Below are positions 7,628 through 16,556 of a stretch of DNA of 64,000 nucleotides, piece by piece; the first letter of the stretch is position 1; every line of letters begins with the position of its first letter. The position numbers were made by a program, and so were the translations under genes. This DNA comes from JAOAIV01 sp038849555 (GTDB lineage Archaea; Thermoproteota; Bathyarchaeia; Bathyarchaeales; Bathycorpusculaceae). The stretch lies in the NCBI GenBank assembly GCA_038849555.1, contig JAWCMT010000003.1:7612-71611 (forward strand), in the 5' to 3' direction. Under the pieces are notes generated by a model. The model was not told where the DNA came from. It ran no database searches and worked only from the letters and a program-made list of their open reading frames with translations.

Positions 7628-9019
7628 TTAGCTGAAAGTAAACTCTGTTTTCTTCAACTGCCTCTTCAATCTTCGGATAAGCTTCTCTAGCTCGCGGCTT
7701 AGTTCCACTGGATACATTGGCGCATTCGTCAACTTCTTGTACTTCACAGGAAGCCACGCCAAGTTTTCCGCTGCGGTTTCACGTATCTTTTCAAGGGAGG
7801 GAAGGTCGTATACTATTTCGCCTTTTTCCATGACTTTAACAAGCAAGGGTTCACCTTCTATTTTCTCATCAGTCAATGCAATAACGTCTTTTGCAAAGTT
7901 GCCGTTTTCGTCTTTAAATCTGTAGACTTGCTTACGCCCAGGCAAGGTGGCTTTGCCTTCGCTGAGCTTCATAATAGGCGAAAACGTGCCCTTTTTGTTC
8001 ATTGTCTCGCACAGCTTGTATATCACGTCAACATAGGGTCTGTCTGCTGAAGTGCCCATTTTAGTGCCGACGCCGAAAGCATCAATTTTGGCGCCTTTAT
8101 TGAGTAAATCCTCTATTCTAAACTCGTCAAGATCACCGCTCGCAAAAATCTTAACATACTGCAAGCCATTCTCATCTAAGATTTTCCTAACTTTTTTACT
8201 CACTTCAACCAAATCCCCGCTGTCCAGCCTAACGCCGCCAAGCCTGCAGCCCTTGGCTTCAAGTTCTTTGGCAACAGCAACCGCCTTTTCTGCACCAGCG
8301 ATTTCATCATAAGTATCAATTAGAAGCGTAGACCTATCTGGAAATGTCTTTGCAAAAGCGCGAAAGGCTTCTATCTCCCTCTCGTAGGACATGATGAAGC
8401 TATGCGCCATAGTACCGAATACGGGAATGCCATACGCTAAGCCTGCCAGCACATTGGAGGTGCCCTGGCATCCAGCGATGTAGCTGCACCGCGCCACCTT
8501 CATTCCAGCGTCAATGCCGTGCTCACGTCTCAAGCCAAATTCGATTACCCCCTTGCCTTTGGCGGCTTGCACAACGCGCGACGCCTTCGTTGCAATCGTC
8601 GTTTGCAGGTTGACGGTGTTAAGCAGAAAAGTCTCCACCAACTGCGCCTCTATTATGGGTGCGGTTACACGAATTAGCGGTTCACATGGAAACATAACGG
8701 TACCCTCCGGTACAGCCCATACATCGCCCGTGAACCGAAAATCTCGAAGGTAATCGAGAAACTGCTGGTTAAAACCATGCTTCTTGAGGTAGGCAAGATG
8801 CTCTTCAGTAAACTTTACGCTTTTAAGATAAAGAAGAACTTGCTCCAGCCCAGCGAAGAGAAAATATGAGCGATTTTCGGGCAACCGCCTTATAAACAGG
8901 TCAAAGGTTGCGGGCTCAAACTTTTGGTTGTCAAAGTAGCTTGCGCACATCGTTAACTCGTAAAAGTCGGTGAACAAGCTCATGTTTTGCTCATTCTGAT
9001 AATCAAGAAAAGAGTTCAT
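7628..9019 (-). CDS. pncB: Nicotinate phosphoribosyltransferase
   Basis: 463 aa. Joins nicotinate to PRPP to give nicotinate mononucleotide in NAD salvage. Family marks include LFTDFYELTM near the N-terminus, EFGLRREHGIDAGMKVARC, AHSFIMSYE, the GGVRLDSGDL phosphate-binding segment and FGVGTKMGTSADRP. The last two are typical of the long pncB group. Length is normal. ATG 9019 is used, with a second ATG at codon 13 just before LFTDFYEL as an alternative. nadC of the de novo route lies separately at 25940-26815, so the organism appears to have both salvage and de novo NAD steps. Confidence 0.95.
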   Translation of the reverse strand: MNSFLDYQNEQNMSLFTDFYELTMCASYFDNQKFEPATFDLFIRRLPENRSYFLFAGLEQVLLYLKSVKFTEEHLAYLKKHGFNQQFLDYLRDFRFTGDVWAVPEGTVMFPCEPLIRVTAPIIEAQLVETFLLNTVNLQTTIATKASRVVQAAKGKGVIEFGLRREHGIDAGMKVARCSYIAGCQGTSNVLAGLAYGIPVFGTMAHSFIMSYEREIEAFRAFAKTFPDRSTLLIDTYDEIAGAEKAVAVAKELEAKGCRLGGVRLDSGDLVEVSKKVRKILDENGLQYVKIFASGDLDEFRIEDLLNKGAKIDAFGVGTKMGTSADRPYVDVIYKLCETMNKKGTFSPIMKLSEGKATLPGRKQVYRFKDENGNFAKDVIALTDEKIEGEPLLVKVMEKGEIVYDLPSLEKIRETAAENLAWLPVKYKKLTNAPMYPVELSRELEKLIRRLKRQLKKTEFTFS

Positions 9020-9321
9020 GCGCTATACTGAAAACCTAAGGAAATTTAATTCTTTCTGAACAAGCCACAAGCCGTTATCATGCGCGGGTGCAATAGCGCA
9101 GCTTATGCACGAATTCACAAGTAACGCCCTTTCCAAGCCAACCAACAGTTCAAGCTATGTATAGAGGAGGTATAAATTCCACCAAGCACAACAATGCAGC
9201 CTGCAACCCCGCAACCTGCCGCGACAAAAAGTCACCAATTTATTCCTTCAAACGCGGCGTAATCTGGATTTTGGCTTTGAAACTTTTATATATGCCGACG
9301 TCAATGCTATGTTTGAGCGTC
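9020..9321 (+). other. Intergenic region between pncB and aIF1
   Basis: About 300 bp between two divergently read genes, presumably holding both promoters. An open frame from 9157 runs in frame into aIF1, but its translation is low-complexity and not protein-like, so I do not count it as coding. A short purine-rich stretch (TAGAGGAGG, around 9162) resembles a ribosome site with no gene behind it. I see nothing else. Confidence 0.4.
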
Positions 9322-9630
9322 ATGGCTGAAGTTTGTCCAACATGCGGCCTTCCCAAGGACTTATGCGTTTGTGGCGAAATTGAAAAAGAGCAACAGCGAA
9401 TCCGCATTAGGCTTGAAACAAGAAAATTCGGCAGACCAATAACCATTGTTGACGGCATAGAAGACCGAAACTCAAACCTCGCGCAGACAGCGCAGAAGCT
9501 AAAAAGTTTTTGCGCTTGCGGCGGAACATCAAAAAACGGTCAAATAATGCTGCAAGGCGATCACCGCGAAAAAGTCCGAGAATTTCTCATCAAACATGGA
9601 TACCCAGAAGACAACATAGAACTGCAATAG
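9322..9630 (+). CDS. Translation initiation factor aIF1 (SUI1 family)
   Basis: 102 aa from ATG 9322. aIF1 binds the small ribosomal subunit and enforces start-codon choice. The N-terminal zinc-binding stretch CPTCGLPKDLCVC is followed by the SUI1 fold: RKFGRPITIVDGIE, then LKSFCACGGTSKNGQIMLQG, and the terminal REFLIKHGYPEDNIELQ. Length and motifs match the archaeal family. The frame is open further upstream, but that part has no family resemblance and the ATG sits exactly at the family's N-terminus. It is followed after a short gap by a zinc-ribbon gene. Confidence 0.95.
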   Translation: MAEVCPTCGLPKDLCVCGEIEKEQQRIRIRLETRKFGRPITIVDGIEDRNSNLAQTAQKLKSFCACGGTSKNGQIMLQGDHREKVREFLIKHGYPEDNIELQ

Positions 9631-9660
9631 CCACGCAGAGTGCCAGGTGCAAAGTCCAGG

Positions 9661-9867
9661 ATGAAACTGCTGCGAAATATTCGTGAAGTATTTAAAACTC
9701 TAAAACACAGGAAACCATCGCAGATTTTCTGCCCAAGATGCTGCAGCCCGAACATGAGATTATACAGCAGCTTGGATCTTTGGTTAACACCCAAAAAATA
9801 CGTATGTGAAAACTGCGGTTACATAGGGCCAATAATCATGGAACTAGAAAAAGAAGAGAGCAGCTGA
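9661..9867 (+). CDS. Small zinc-ribbon protein
   Basis: About 68 aa from ATG 9661 (GTG 9640 would add seven residues). It has one zinc ribbon, FCPRCCSPNMRLY then YVCENCGYIGP, with a basic N-terminal helix (MKLLRNIREVFKTLKHRKP). Proteins of this kind are common beside information-processing genes in archaea, and this one lies between aIF1 and TFB. There is no enzyme motif. A nucleic-acid or ribosome contact is plausible but not shown. Confidence 0.6.
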   Translation: MKLLRNIREVFKTLKHRKPSQIFCPRCCSPNMRLYSSLDLWLTPKKYVCENCGYIGPIIMELEKEESS

Positions 9868-9875
9868 TAAAGCGC

Positions 9876-10829
9876 TTAGTCAGGCAACTCTAAGCCCAAT
9901 TGCTTCTTCAAAGTTTTATAGCGGTTTCGCACCGTAACTTCAGTCACGCCAGCAGCTTCAGCAATGTCCTTCTGCGTCTTCTTCTCATTATTCTGCAAGC
10001 ACGCGATATACAGCGCTGCCGCAGCAAGCCCCATAGGATCTTTACCTGCCGCAGCACGCTTCCTTCGTGCCTCTCGAAGAATCTGGATTGCTAAACCCTG
10101 AGTTTTACCTGAAATCCCCGTCCGCTCAGCAATCTTCGAGACATACGTCAACGGATCAGCAATCGGCATATGAACTTCAAGCTCACGCAGCAAAAGCCTG
10201 TAACAACGCGCAACATCTTTCTTGTCTACAAGACTTGCTTCAGCAATTTCACGAAGCGTCCTTGGGGTTCCACTGCCGCGGCAAGCCGCATATAGCGCCG
10301 CAGCAGCGATAGCGGCAATTGATCTGCCGCGAACAAGACCTTTATCCAAAGCTTTACGGTAGATCACAGCCGCTTTCTCTTTAATTGGAGGCGGAATGAA
10401 AACTTTATCAGAAAGGCGATCCAACTCCGCCATGGCTTGAGCAAGATTTCTATCGATGGAAGAATGAACGCGAGATCGAATTTGCCATTTCCTCAAACGC
10501 CACATTTGAAGCCTTGTGGAGAGAGGAAGTTTTCTTCCAAATGCATCGCGATCAAGCTGGCTGATGGCAGTGGATAAGCCTTTATCGTGAACCGAATATG
10601 ATGTGGGAACCCCAACACGGCTTCTTGATGCTTTCTCTTCCTGAGTGAAAGCTCGCCATTCGGGTCCTTTATCCATCATCTGCTCGTATAAGACGAGCCC
10701 ACAGTCTCCGCAGACAGTTTCTCCCGTATCATAATCGTGGACGAGGTTGTCGCTTCCGCATTCTGGGCACTTGTCAACTAAGCGCTGTTGCGTTCCCGCT
10801 TCTTTTTTACTCAATATTCTATTCCCCAT
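9876..10829 (-). CDS. tfb: Transcription initiation factor IIB (TFB), first copy
   Basis: 317 aa. TFB bridges the TBP-TATA complex and RNA polymerase at archaeal promoters. The N-terminal zinc ribbon is CPECGSDNLVHDY with CGDCGLVL (about residues 19-46). The B-reader/linker follows (DKGPEWRAF, SRVGVPTSYSVHDKGLST), then two cyclin-like repeats (about 115-205 and 215-310). The last holds the BRE-reading helix-turn-helix TQKDIAEAAGVTEVTVRNRYK. Length is standard. A second TFB lies at 28442-29416, and the two differ clearly in the zinc ribbon and linker, so they are paralogs rather than a recent duplication. Confidence 0.97.
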   Translation of the reverse strand: MGNRILSKKEAGTQQRLVDKCPECGSDNLVHDYDTGETVCGDCGLVLYEQMMDKGPEWRAFTQEEKASRSRVGVPTSYSVHDKGLSTAISQLDRDAFGRKLPLSTRLQMWRLRKWQIRSRVHSSIDRNLAQAMAELDRLSDKVFIPPPIKEKAAVIYRKALDKGLVRGRSIAAIAAAALYAACRGSGTPRTLREIAEASLVDKKDVARCYRLLLRELEVHMPIADPLTYVSKIAERTGISGKTQGLAIQILREARRKRAAAGKDPMGLAAAALYIACLQNNEKKTQKDIAEAAGVTEVTVRNRYKTLKKQLGLELPD

Positions 10830-11061
10830 TCATTATATTTGCGTAGAACCGTCACCATATCCCTTTTGAGCTGAGAAAACAGCACATTCGGTTCGCGCAG
10901 TCTATCCAGATGAACAGATTTAATATATAAGCTTTACGGTTTAAATAAAGAGATTCAGCAAACAATCTATAAATACTTATCAACGCTACTTACGCCTCTA
11001 ACAGCGGCGAAAAATATTGCGCTATTAGAGCCCTTAGAAGAGGAAAACTTTAAGCAATTGA

Positions 11062-11070
11062 TTTAAAAAT
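11062..11070 (+). promoter_or_regulatory. TATA-box-like element of the tRNA-Gln gene
   Basis: TTTAAAAAT centred about 29 bp before the tRNA 5' end, the normal archaeal TATA distance. The sequence around it is A/T-rich. Assigned from position and composition only. Confidence 0.5.
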
Positions 11071-11094
11071 TAGCTTTAACACTTAGGAACACGA

Positions 11095-11167
11095 AGCCCG
11101 GTGGTGTAGTGGCCAAGCATAGCGGGCTTTGGACCCGCCGACGAGAGTTCGAATCTCTCCCGGGCTA
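11095..11167 (+). tRNA. tRNA-Gln (anticodon TTG)
   Basis: A complete cloverleaf of 73 bases. The acceptor stem AGCCCGG (11095-11101) pairs with CCGGGCT (11160-11166), followed by discriminator A. The anticodon stem GCGGG/CCCGC encloses loop CTTTGGA, giving anticodon TTG, which reads CAA. The T stem GAGAG/CTCTC has loop TTCGAAT. There is no intron and no encoded CCA. It stands alone between tfb and an Lrp-type gene. Confidence 0.96.
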
Positions 11168-11297
11168 CTAACGCTCAATTTGGAGTCGTTGTTAAATACT
11201 CAGCAACCGCCGCGTTTTTTGTTTTGGTAGCATGTATGATTAGTGACACAGAGGAATGCAGAGTCCCTGTATGCTGCTGTTTTAGTGGGAGGGTTGC

Positions 11298-11921
11298 ATG
11301 GATGGCGAGGGTAACGCTTTTTTACGTGCAAAAGCCAACCAGAAATTAAAAGTTACTAAACTGTTATTAGCCGCTTGGGCTTTTATTTACATGGGTGCCA
11401 CCAGATTGAAAGCCTACATCGGTCTAACATGCAAGGCCGGAGGCTTCAATGAAGTATTAAAAAAGCTTCTGCACCAGCAGCTCATTGACCCGCGAGATAT
11501 ATTCCTACTTTTCGGTCCTGTTGATATTCTAATACGGTTCGCCAACATCCAGAACTTAGAGGAGTTCATTGAGAAGTATTTTAACCCTGTGCGGCTGATT
11601 GGCGCCGAAGAAAACTTGATCATTAAAACATTGAGTTTCATTGTTGCAAAAGAAGGCCCATCACTTGCTGAGAGCCCATATGCATTTGTATTCCTAAACG
11701 TCCAACCTAAGAATCTGGAGAGCGTGCATAGAACGCTACTCAGCTTCCCAGAAGTGATATCAGTCGATACAGTGTTTGGTCCTTACGATATAATATGCTC
11801 AGTCAAGGCAGTTGATCAAATGGATCTTCTATGTACTGTAACAAAAATTCAAGAGGTTCCTGGCGTGGAAAACTCTGTGACTTCCATAGTTTCGCCAATA
11901 CCGCTTTTCCCTGAATGGTAA
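11298..11921 (+). CDS. Lrp/AsnC-type ligand-binding protein with two RAM domains, no HTH
   Basis: 207 aa. Two copies of the ferredoxin-like RAM domain that senses small molecules in Lrp/AsnC regulators are visible. The first is at about 36-115 (LKAYIGLTCKAGGFNEVLKKL, FGPVDILIRF). The second is at about 125-205 (YAFVFLNVQPKNLESVHRTLL, VFGPYDIICSVKA). No helix-turn-helix precedes them. The roughly 30 N-terminal residues are basic then hydrophobic. ATG 11298 has GGGAGGG upstream. It may act as a sensor or as a partner for a DNA-binding Lrp protein, which is inference. Confidence 0.75.
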   Translation: MDGEGNAFLRAKANQKLKVTKLLLAAWAFIYMGATRLKAYIGLTCKAGGFNEVLKKLLHQQLIDPRDIFLLFGPVDILIRFANIQNLEEFIEKYFNPVRLIGAEENLIIKTLSFIVAKEGPSLAESPYAFVFLNVQPKNLESVHRTLLSFPEVISVDTVFGPYDIICSVKAVDQMDLLCTVTKIQEVPGVENSVTSIVSPIPLFPEW

Positions 11922-12104
11922 TTCCACTAAGGCTTTATAGCGTTTAACCATCTTTTTATTTATGATTGAGAAGCATTAAGATCTAAATCGTTTAAAAGTT
12001 GCAAATGAGGTAAAAATGTAACCAATGTGAAGATTTCCAACACTTATTCTGAGGCAAAAATGTTATTGAATAGGGGTAAATGACGCCATCTAACAGTTTA
12101 AGGG

Positions 12105-12380
12105 TTAAATTGAAATTGAACTACCACATTTCTTACATATAACAATCTTATCGGTTAAATTTTTCAGCCTATACGGTGTATAAAGACCGCAATCCGCGCA
12201 TCTGGCAAATCTTAACTCGTTGAGCGCCTTCTCCCGCATGACATCATGCAGCGCAGTAAAGATGCTAATTCGCTGGTACTTATTAGAGTCCAAGGTAATT
12301 CCTTCGCTTGCAATAGTCTCAACGGTTAATAAAAGGGAACTTTCAAGCGGCAACATATGTTGAAAAACAGAATATGACAT
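12105..12380 (-). CDS. Small protein with C-terminal zinc ribbon
   Basis: 91 aa. The C-terminal half carries a CxxC pair (ARCADCGLYTPYRL) and a second (VICKKCGSSISI), a classic zinc ribbon. The first 50 residues look helical with no known motif. I do not recognise the family. It diverges from the small membrane ORF at 12436, with 55 bp between the start codons. Confidence 0.5.
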   Translation of the reverse strand: MSYSVFQHMLPLESSLLLTVETIASEGITLDSNKYQRISIFTALHDVMREKALNELRFARCADCGLYTPYRLKNLTDKIVICKKCGSSISI

Positions 12381-12435
12381 GTGCGAAACAACTGCTTTTA
12401 TTCTCCCTACAGTAGGGAGAGCAAGGACGAGAAAA

Positions 12436-12537
12436 ATGATGTGGTCAAGCTTATTTGCGTTAGGCTTTTACGGGTTAATTCTCATAATGATAATTGTTGT
12501 TGTAGGCAGCATTATATGGGCAAAATACCACCGCTGA
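12436..12537 (+). CDS. Single-helix membrane microprotein (33 aa)
   Basis: ATG 12436 opens a 33-codon frame (MMWSSLFALGFYGLILIMII, then VVVGSIIWAKYHR) ending in TGA at 12535. It is almost entirely one transmembrane helix with a basic C-terminus, the typical build of a small membrane regulator. Purine-rich bases (AAGGACGAG) lie 5 to 13 bases before the start. Too short for most gene callers. A chance open frame cannot be excluded. Confidence 0.45.
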   Translation: MMWSSLFALGFYGLILIMIIVVVGSIIWAKYHR

Positions 12538-12685
12538 GCACTATGCATCGCCACCAGCTTGAAAATCAAACGTATTCTGCCAACGGAAAACTCGCTCAAC
12601 TTCGTTAAAAGAGTAATAAAAATAGAATAAGTAGGCAGAAGCCACTTTATGGAGACTCTGCCATATTCAATCTGAATTGCCTTTT

Positions 12686-14698
12686 TTACCTTCGCCTTTG
12701 GATTATTAGAAAAGCCACTACAGCCACAATGACAACGCCGACAACTGTGAAAGCAATAGTTAGCCATGATAGGTCAACTGGAGTCTCGGTTCTCACAAGC
12801 TCTGGCGTGCACATAGCAGTTCCACCTGCGTTTACTGTAACTTGTTCTGTTACTGTTTCGTATCCACTTTTACTTATCTCAAGAAGATAGCTACCTGATG
12901 GAACATCCTTGAAAGTCACGTATCCTTGCAGGTTTGTAGTACCGTTCAATGGGCTTGCTCCTTTCGGCTGTGATATCGAGATAACACTTGCTTCGCTTAC
13001 CGGGTTTCCCTCGGGGTCTTTAACGAACACATCAAGAGTTCCTGTGCGGATAGTAGGCACCACTGTGACTTGGATGCTACTATTGCCCGTGGTATATCCA
13101 GTTTTAGAGGCATTTATAGAAATTGTGCATATGGTATCTTTTGTCACTTTAGGAGCATTAAACACGCAGACATAATATCCGTCTTTTTCATCAGAAACCG
13201 CAGAAAAGTTTCCGCCCTTATCTGACGCAAGCTTAACCGTAGCACCAGGCGCTGGAGCAAGACCGCTATAGGTAACATAAATTCTCAAGGTTGCTTGCGC
13301 ACTGGAGTTAACAGGATTCGGCTCAGCAGTAGCAGAAATGGTTAAAGTATATTTGTCTACGAGACTGACGGTCATGGATGCTTGTGCAGCGGTATAACCT
13401 GACGATTGAGCAGTAATCGATGTTGAACCTGCTGCATACATCGAACTGAATCTGGCTACAGCAAAAGTTTCGCCAAAAGGAATGACCACTTCTGGAGCAA
13501 CATCACCGACCTCTGTTTTGGAAGAGAACAAACTGACTTTGACGGCACCAACTGGATCCTTAGCAGGGTTTCCAGATGAATCTTGAAGCTGAACTATAAC
13601 TGCATCATAGGATTGGCCATCCGCAGGTAAGCTGGAAGGAGCGCAGAACACAGCAAGTTTTGTCGGAACGTAGCCAACAGTAGTTATTGAAGCTTGACTA
13701 CTTGTATAGCCTGGGGCTGCGGCGGTTATGGTTGTTGTACCTGGACGGTATGTCGAATAGAACTTCGCCATGGAATAGGTGGCGCCGCCGCTTATGATGA
13801 CGGAGGTATCGACTGTTCCTATATCGGTTTCAGACGAGGACAAACTTATTGATTGACTGGAAAGTGAGCAGGCTAATTTGCCATCAGCATTTTGGAATTG
13901 CACAGCAATCATATTATAGGTAATGCCGTCAGCAGGCACCTTTAATGGGGCAACATAAACCTTCAGCTTCACAGCCCCCGTGCTAACCGGTTCTGTTTTG
14001 ATTGTTGCTTGCCCTGAAGTATAACCCGAGGCAATCGCGGTAATGGTAGTTGACCCAGTATTATTTGCAAAGAAGTTAGCTGTTGCATAGGTGCTTCCAG
14101 CTTGTATAGTAACGCTTGATGCAACGGTGCCCACAGTAGTATTCGAAGATGATAAGGTAACAACAACATTTCCTAGAGGAGCCCTGGCAGGCACGCCCGC
14201 AGAGTCTTGAAGCTGCACAACAATTGCTTCGTAACTGTGCCCGTCTGCTGGGAGAACAGGCGGCAAGCCGTAGACTGCGAGTTTAGATGGTACAGGCCCA
14301 ACAGTGGTGATAGATGCCTGCACAGTTGCAAATCCAGATGCGGTAGCAGTTATTGTTGTAGTGCCAGGCGTATAGGTTGAGTAAAATTTGGCTTTCGCGT
14401 AAGTTTCGCCCTTCTGTATAGTGATAGTTGAGTCAACAGAGCCAACGTCAGTCTGCGATGAGGATAAAGATATGGTGATGCTTTCAGTTGCTCTTGCCGG
14501 ATTATTTTTTGAATCTTGAAGCTGCACAAAAATCGTTTCATAGGCTTTGTTGTCAGCAGGCACTTTTGTTGGCGCCACATAGATTTTCAGTTTTGCTGGT
14601 TCACTTGTTTGCGCATTTACATCAAAGTGAACTACGATCTGAGCAATAGCGAATATAATGAGAAATAGCAATGTTGTACGGAATATTTTTTTGGACAT
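12686..14698 (-). CDS. Secreted, membrane-anchored surface protein with Ig-like repeats
   Basis: 670 aa. A signal peptide (about 1-30, cleavage after VNA) is followed by four Ig-like (bacterial Ig/invasin-type) repeats of about 100 residues at 35-134, 137-234, 242-341 and 345-445. Each has a LPADG or VPADN element and a TTTITA strand. A variant Ig-like domain follows (447-547), then a carboxypeptidase-regulatory-like domain (553-630, GTLDVFVKDPEGNPV and GYVTFKDVPSGSYLLEISK). One membrane helix (643-666) and a basic RRR tail close it. It should sit on the cell surface, perhaps for adhesion or as part of the coat. Repeats 1 and 3 resemble each other, as do 2 and 4. Confidence 0.8.
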   Translation of the reverse strand: MSKKIFRTTLLFLIIFAIAQIVVHFDVNAQTSEPAKLKIYVAPTKVPADNKAYETIFVQLQDSKNNPARATESITISLSSSQTDVGSVDSTITIQKGETYAKAKFYSTYTPGTTTITATASGFATVQASITTVGPVPSKLAVYGLPPVLPADGHSYEAIVVQLQDSAGVPARAPLGNVVVTLSSSNTTVGTVASSVTIQAGSTYATANFFANNTGSTTITAIASGYTSGQATIKTEPVSTGAVKLKVYVAPLKVPADGITYNMIAVQFQNADGKLACSLSSQSISLSSSETDIGTVDTSVIISGGATYSMAKFYSTYRPGTTTITAAAPGYTSSQASITTVGYVPTKLAVFCAPSSLPADGQSYDAVIVQLQDSSGNPAKDPVGAVKVSLFSSKTEVGDVAPEVVIPFGETFAVARFSSMYAAGSTSITAQSSGYTAAQASMTVSLVDKYTLTISATAEPNPVNSSAQATLRIYVTYSGLAPAPGATVKLASDKGGNFSAVSDEKDGYYVCVFNAPKVTKDTICTISINASKTGYTTGNSSIQVTVVPTIRTGTLDVFVKDPEGNPVSEASVISISQPKGASPLNGTTNLQGYVTFKDVPSGSYLLEISKSGYETVTEQVTVNAGGTAMCTPELVRTETPVDLSWLTIAFTVVGVVIVAVVAFLIIQRRR

Positions 14699-14843
14699 TC
14701 TTAATCCCTTTTGAAGAAGTTTTTCGGTTACGAGCTTATATTAACATTATGAACTCACAATACAAATTAATTTTCAACCTTCATTAGATGAAAATTCCAA
14801 TAAAACTTGTTCATTATCAGAGTCAACTGTGAAGATAGCACAC

Positions 14844-15063
14844 TTATAATAGCGCATGCTTTTTCTTTCTATGCATTAGGTACAAAAAGAAGGGGCCGCC
14901 ACACATAGCTGTTATGACGCCGACAGGCAATTCTGCTGGAGACACCACCACACGAGCGATACCATCACAGATTATTAAAAAAGAGGCACCCATAAGCACA
15001 GAAGCAGGAATTAGAGTTGATTTGCAAGCTTCAAAGTTACTAAACCTTAATTTAATTAGAGTT
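14844..15063 (-). pseudogene. Remnant of a FecCD/BtuC-type ABC transporter permease
   Basis: The minus strand here encodes about 60 residues that match the extreme C-terminus of iron-siderophore/B12 permeases: LIPASVLMGASFLIICD, then RVVVSPAELPVGVITAMCGG and PFFLYLMHRKKK, ending in TAA at 14846-14844. The match breaks off upstream of LIPAS (about 15020) into unrelated A/T-rich sequence, and a stop lies at about 15064. There is no start codon and none of the nine upstream membrane helices of this family. It is a decayed fragment. Confidence 0.8.
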
Positions 15064-15162
15064 TAAAAAATTTTATATTATTAAAACAACAACCATAGCC
15101 AGTATAAAAGCAAAAAGATAGGACAGTTCAAAAAGTTGTCCTTAACATTGTAAAGTGATCCA

Positions 15163-16464
15163 ATGAGAATAGAAGATATAGAATTAAACAAGAAAAATAC
15201 GCAAGAAAGTGACCCTGATGGTTTTCTTTACCCGCAATATGGGCAGAACTGTATTTCAGATGTGCCAAACGCAATATTAGACTTGTTTCAGGTTAGAACA
15301 CAAAAAGGCAACTCGCAACTTGAAGAACACATTAGAAAAAGCGGATACGAAAGAATCAAGAACGTCGTGCTCATAATTCTGGACGGATTCGGATTTAACC
15401 AATTCTCACGCTACCATCAAAAGTACCGTTTTTTTGCCAAAATTGCTGATGAAGGCAGGGTTTTTCCAATAACAAGCGTTTTCCCTTCACAAACAACAAA
15501 CGCGTTAACAACACTAAACACGGGCTTATCTCCTCAAGAGCACTCCGTATTTGAATACTTCATCTATCTTAAAGAGGCGGGAATGGTGGTGGATACATTA
15601 TGGTTTGAACACATGGATGCTAACTATCGAATTAAGCTTTTAGATAAAGGATTCCAGCCGAAAATACTGTTTGATGGGAAAACAATTCACGAGACTCTAA
15701 GAGAAAACGGAATTACTACATACGCGCATATTCCAGCCTCCAGCGCTTACAGCGTTTGCTCAAACTTGATTTTTAAAGGAAGCAAAGTGGAGCCAGCAGT
15801 GAAAATTTCAGACACAATCGTTGGATTAAGAAAAAACTTGGAAAAAAGTTATGACCCAGCCTACTTTTTTGTGCATTTGGATACACTGGACACAATTGCG
15901 CATGTATATGGCCCGCATAGCTATGAATACGAAGCAGAATTATCTGTAATCGCTTACCTGCTGAATAAAGAGCTAATAGAAAAGGTTAGTCCGAGAGTTG
16001 CGAAAGAGACGCTGATTTTGGTTACTGCCGATCATGGCAGTGTAGATGTTGATCCGAAAGAGACTATCTACCTAAACCATATACCTAAATTAATGGAGAA
16101 TTTGCAATGCGGCGGAAACGGAGAACGTATTTTACCTACAGGTAGCCCTCGGGACATTTTCCTTCATGTGAGAGAGGAAAAACTTACAGAAACACGCGAG
16201 GTGCTGTCCAGAAAATTGGCGGAAAAAGCGCAGGTGATTGAAACTAAAGAGGCAATTAAGCACGGTTTGTTTGGAATTGGAGATGCAAGTGAGAAATTTC
16301 TTGAAAGAGCAGGCAACTTGTTGCTTCTTCCATATGGAAACGAGACTATATGGATTGAATGTTCTGAGGGAAGGAGAGCTAATTTTTTGGGTTATCATGG
16401 TGGTTTAAGCGAAGAGGAAATGCTTGTTCCATTTGGAATAGCAAAATTAGGAAGTTTAAAATAA
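15163..16464 (+). CDS. Alkaline-phosphatase superfamily phosphodiesterase / nucleotide pyrophosphatase
   Basis: 433 aa, cytoplasmic (no signal peptide). Metal and nucleophile motifs of the type I phosphodiesterase family are present. D74 is in VVLIILDGFGFNQ and the nucleophilic Thr is in FPSQTTNALTTLNTG (about T111). HLDTLDTIAHVYGPHS gives the second metal site, and LVTADHGSVDVDP and GYHGGLSEEEMLVPFG complete it. The substrate is unknown; relatives cleave phosphodiesters or pyrophosphates. A run of T/A-rich promoter-like sequence precedes it. It is transcribed away from the FecCD remnant. Confidence 0.85.
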   Translation: MRIEDIELNKKNTQESDPDGFLYPQYGQNCISDVPNAILDLFQVRTQKGNSQLEEHIRKSGYERIKNVVLIILDGFGFNQFSRYHQKYRFFAKIADEGRVFPITSVFPSQTTNALTTLNTGLSPQEHSVFEYFIYLKEAGMVVDTLWFEHMDANYRIKLLDKGFQPKILFDGKTIHETLRENGITTYAHIPASSAYSVCSNLIFKGSKVEPAVKISDTIVGLRKNLEKSYDPAYFFVHLDTLDTIAHVYGPHSYEYEAELSVIAYLLNKELIEKVSPRVAKETLILVTADHGSVDVDPKETIYLNHIPKLMENLQCGGNGERILPTGSPRDIFLHVREEKLTETREVLSRKLAEKAQVIETKEAIKHGLFGIGDASEKFLERAGNLLLLPYGNETIWIECSEGRRANFLGYHGGLSEEEMLVPFGIAKLGSLK

Positions 16465-16556
16465 AACGCCATAACGCACCCATAAACAATAAAGACTACC
16501 ATAAATACAAAATTCTCCAGAACCTTTTTTAGCCTAAACAACCAAAACATAAAATC

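Noticed and set aside
9157..9321. N-terminal extension of aIF1 upstream of ATG 9322
   Set aside because: The extra 55 residues have no family match and look like translated intergenic DNA.
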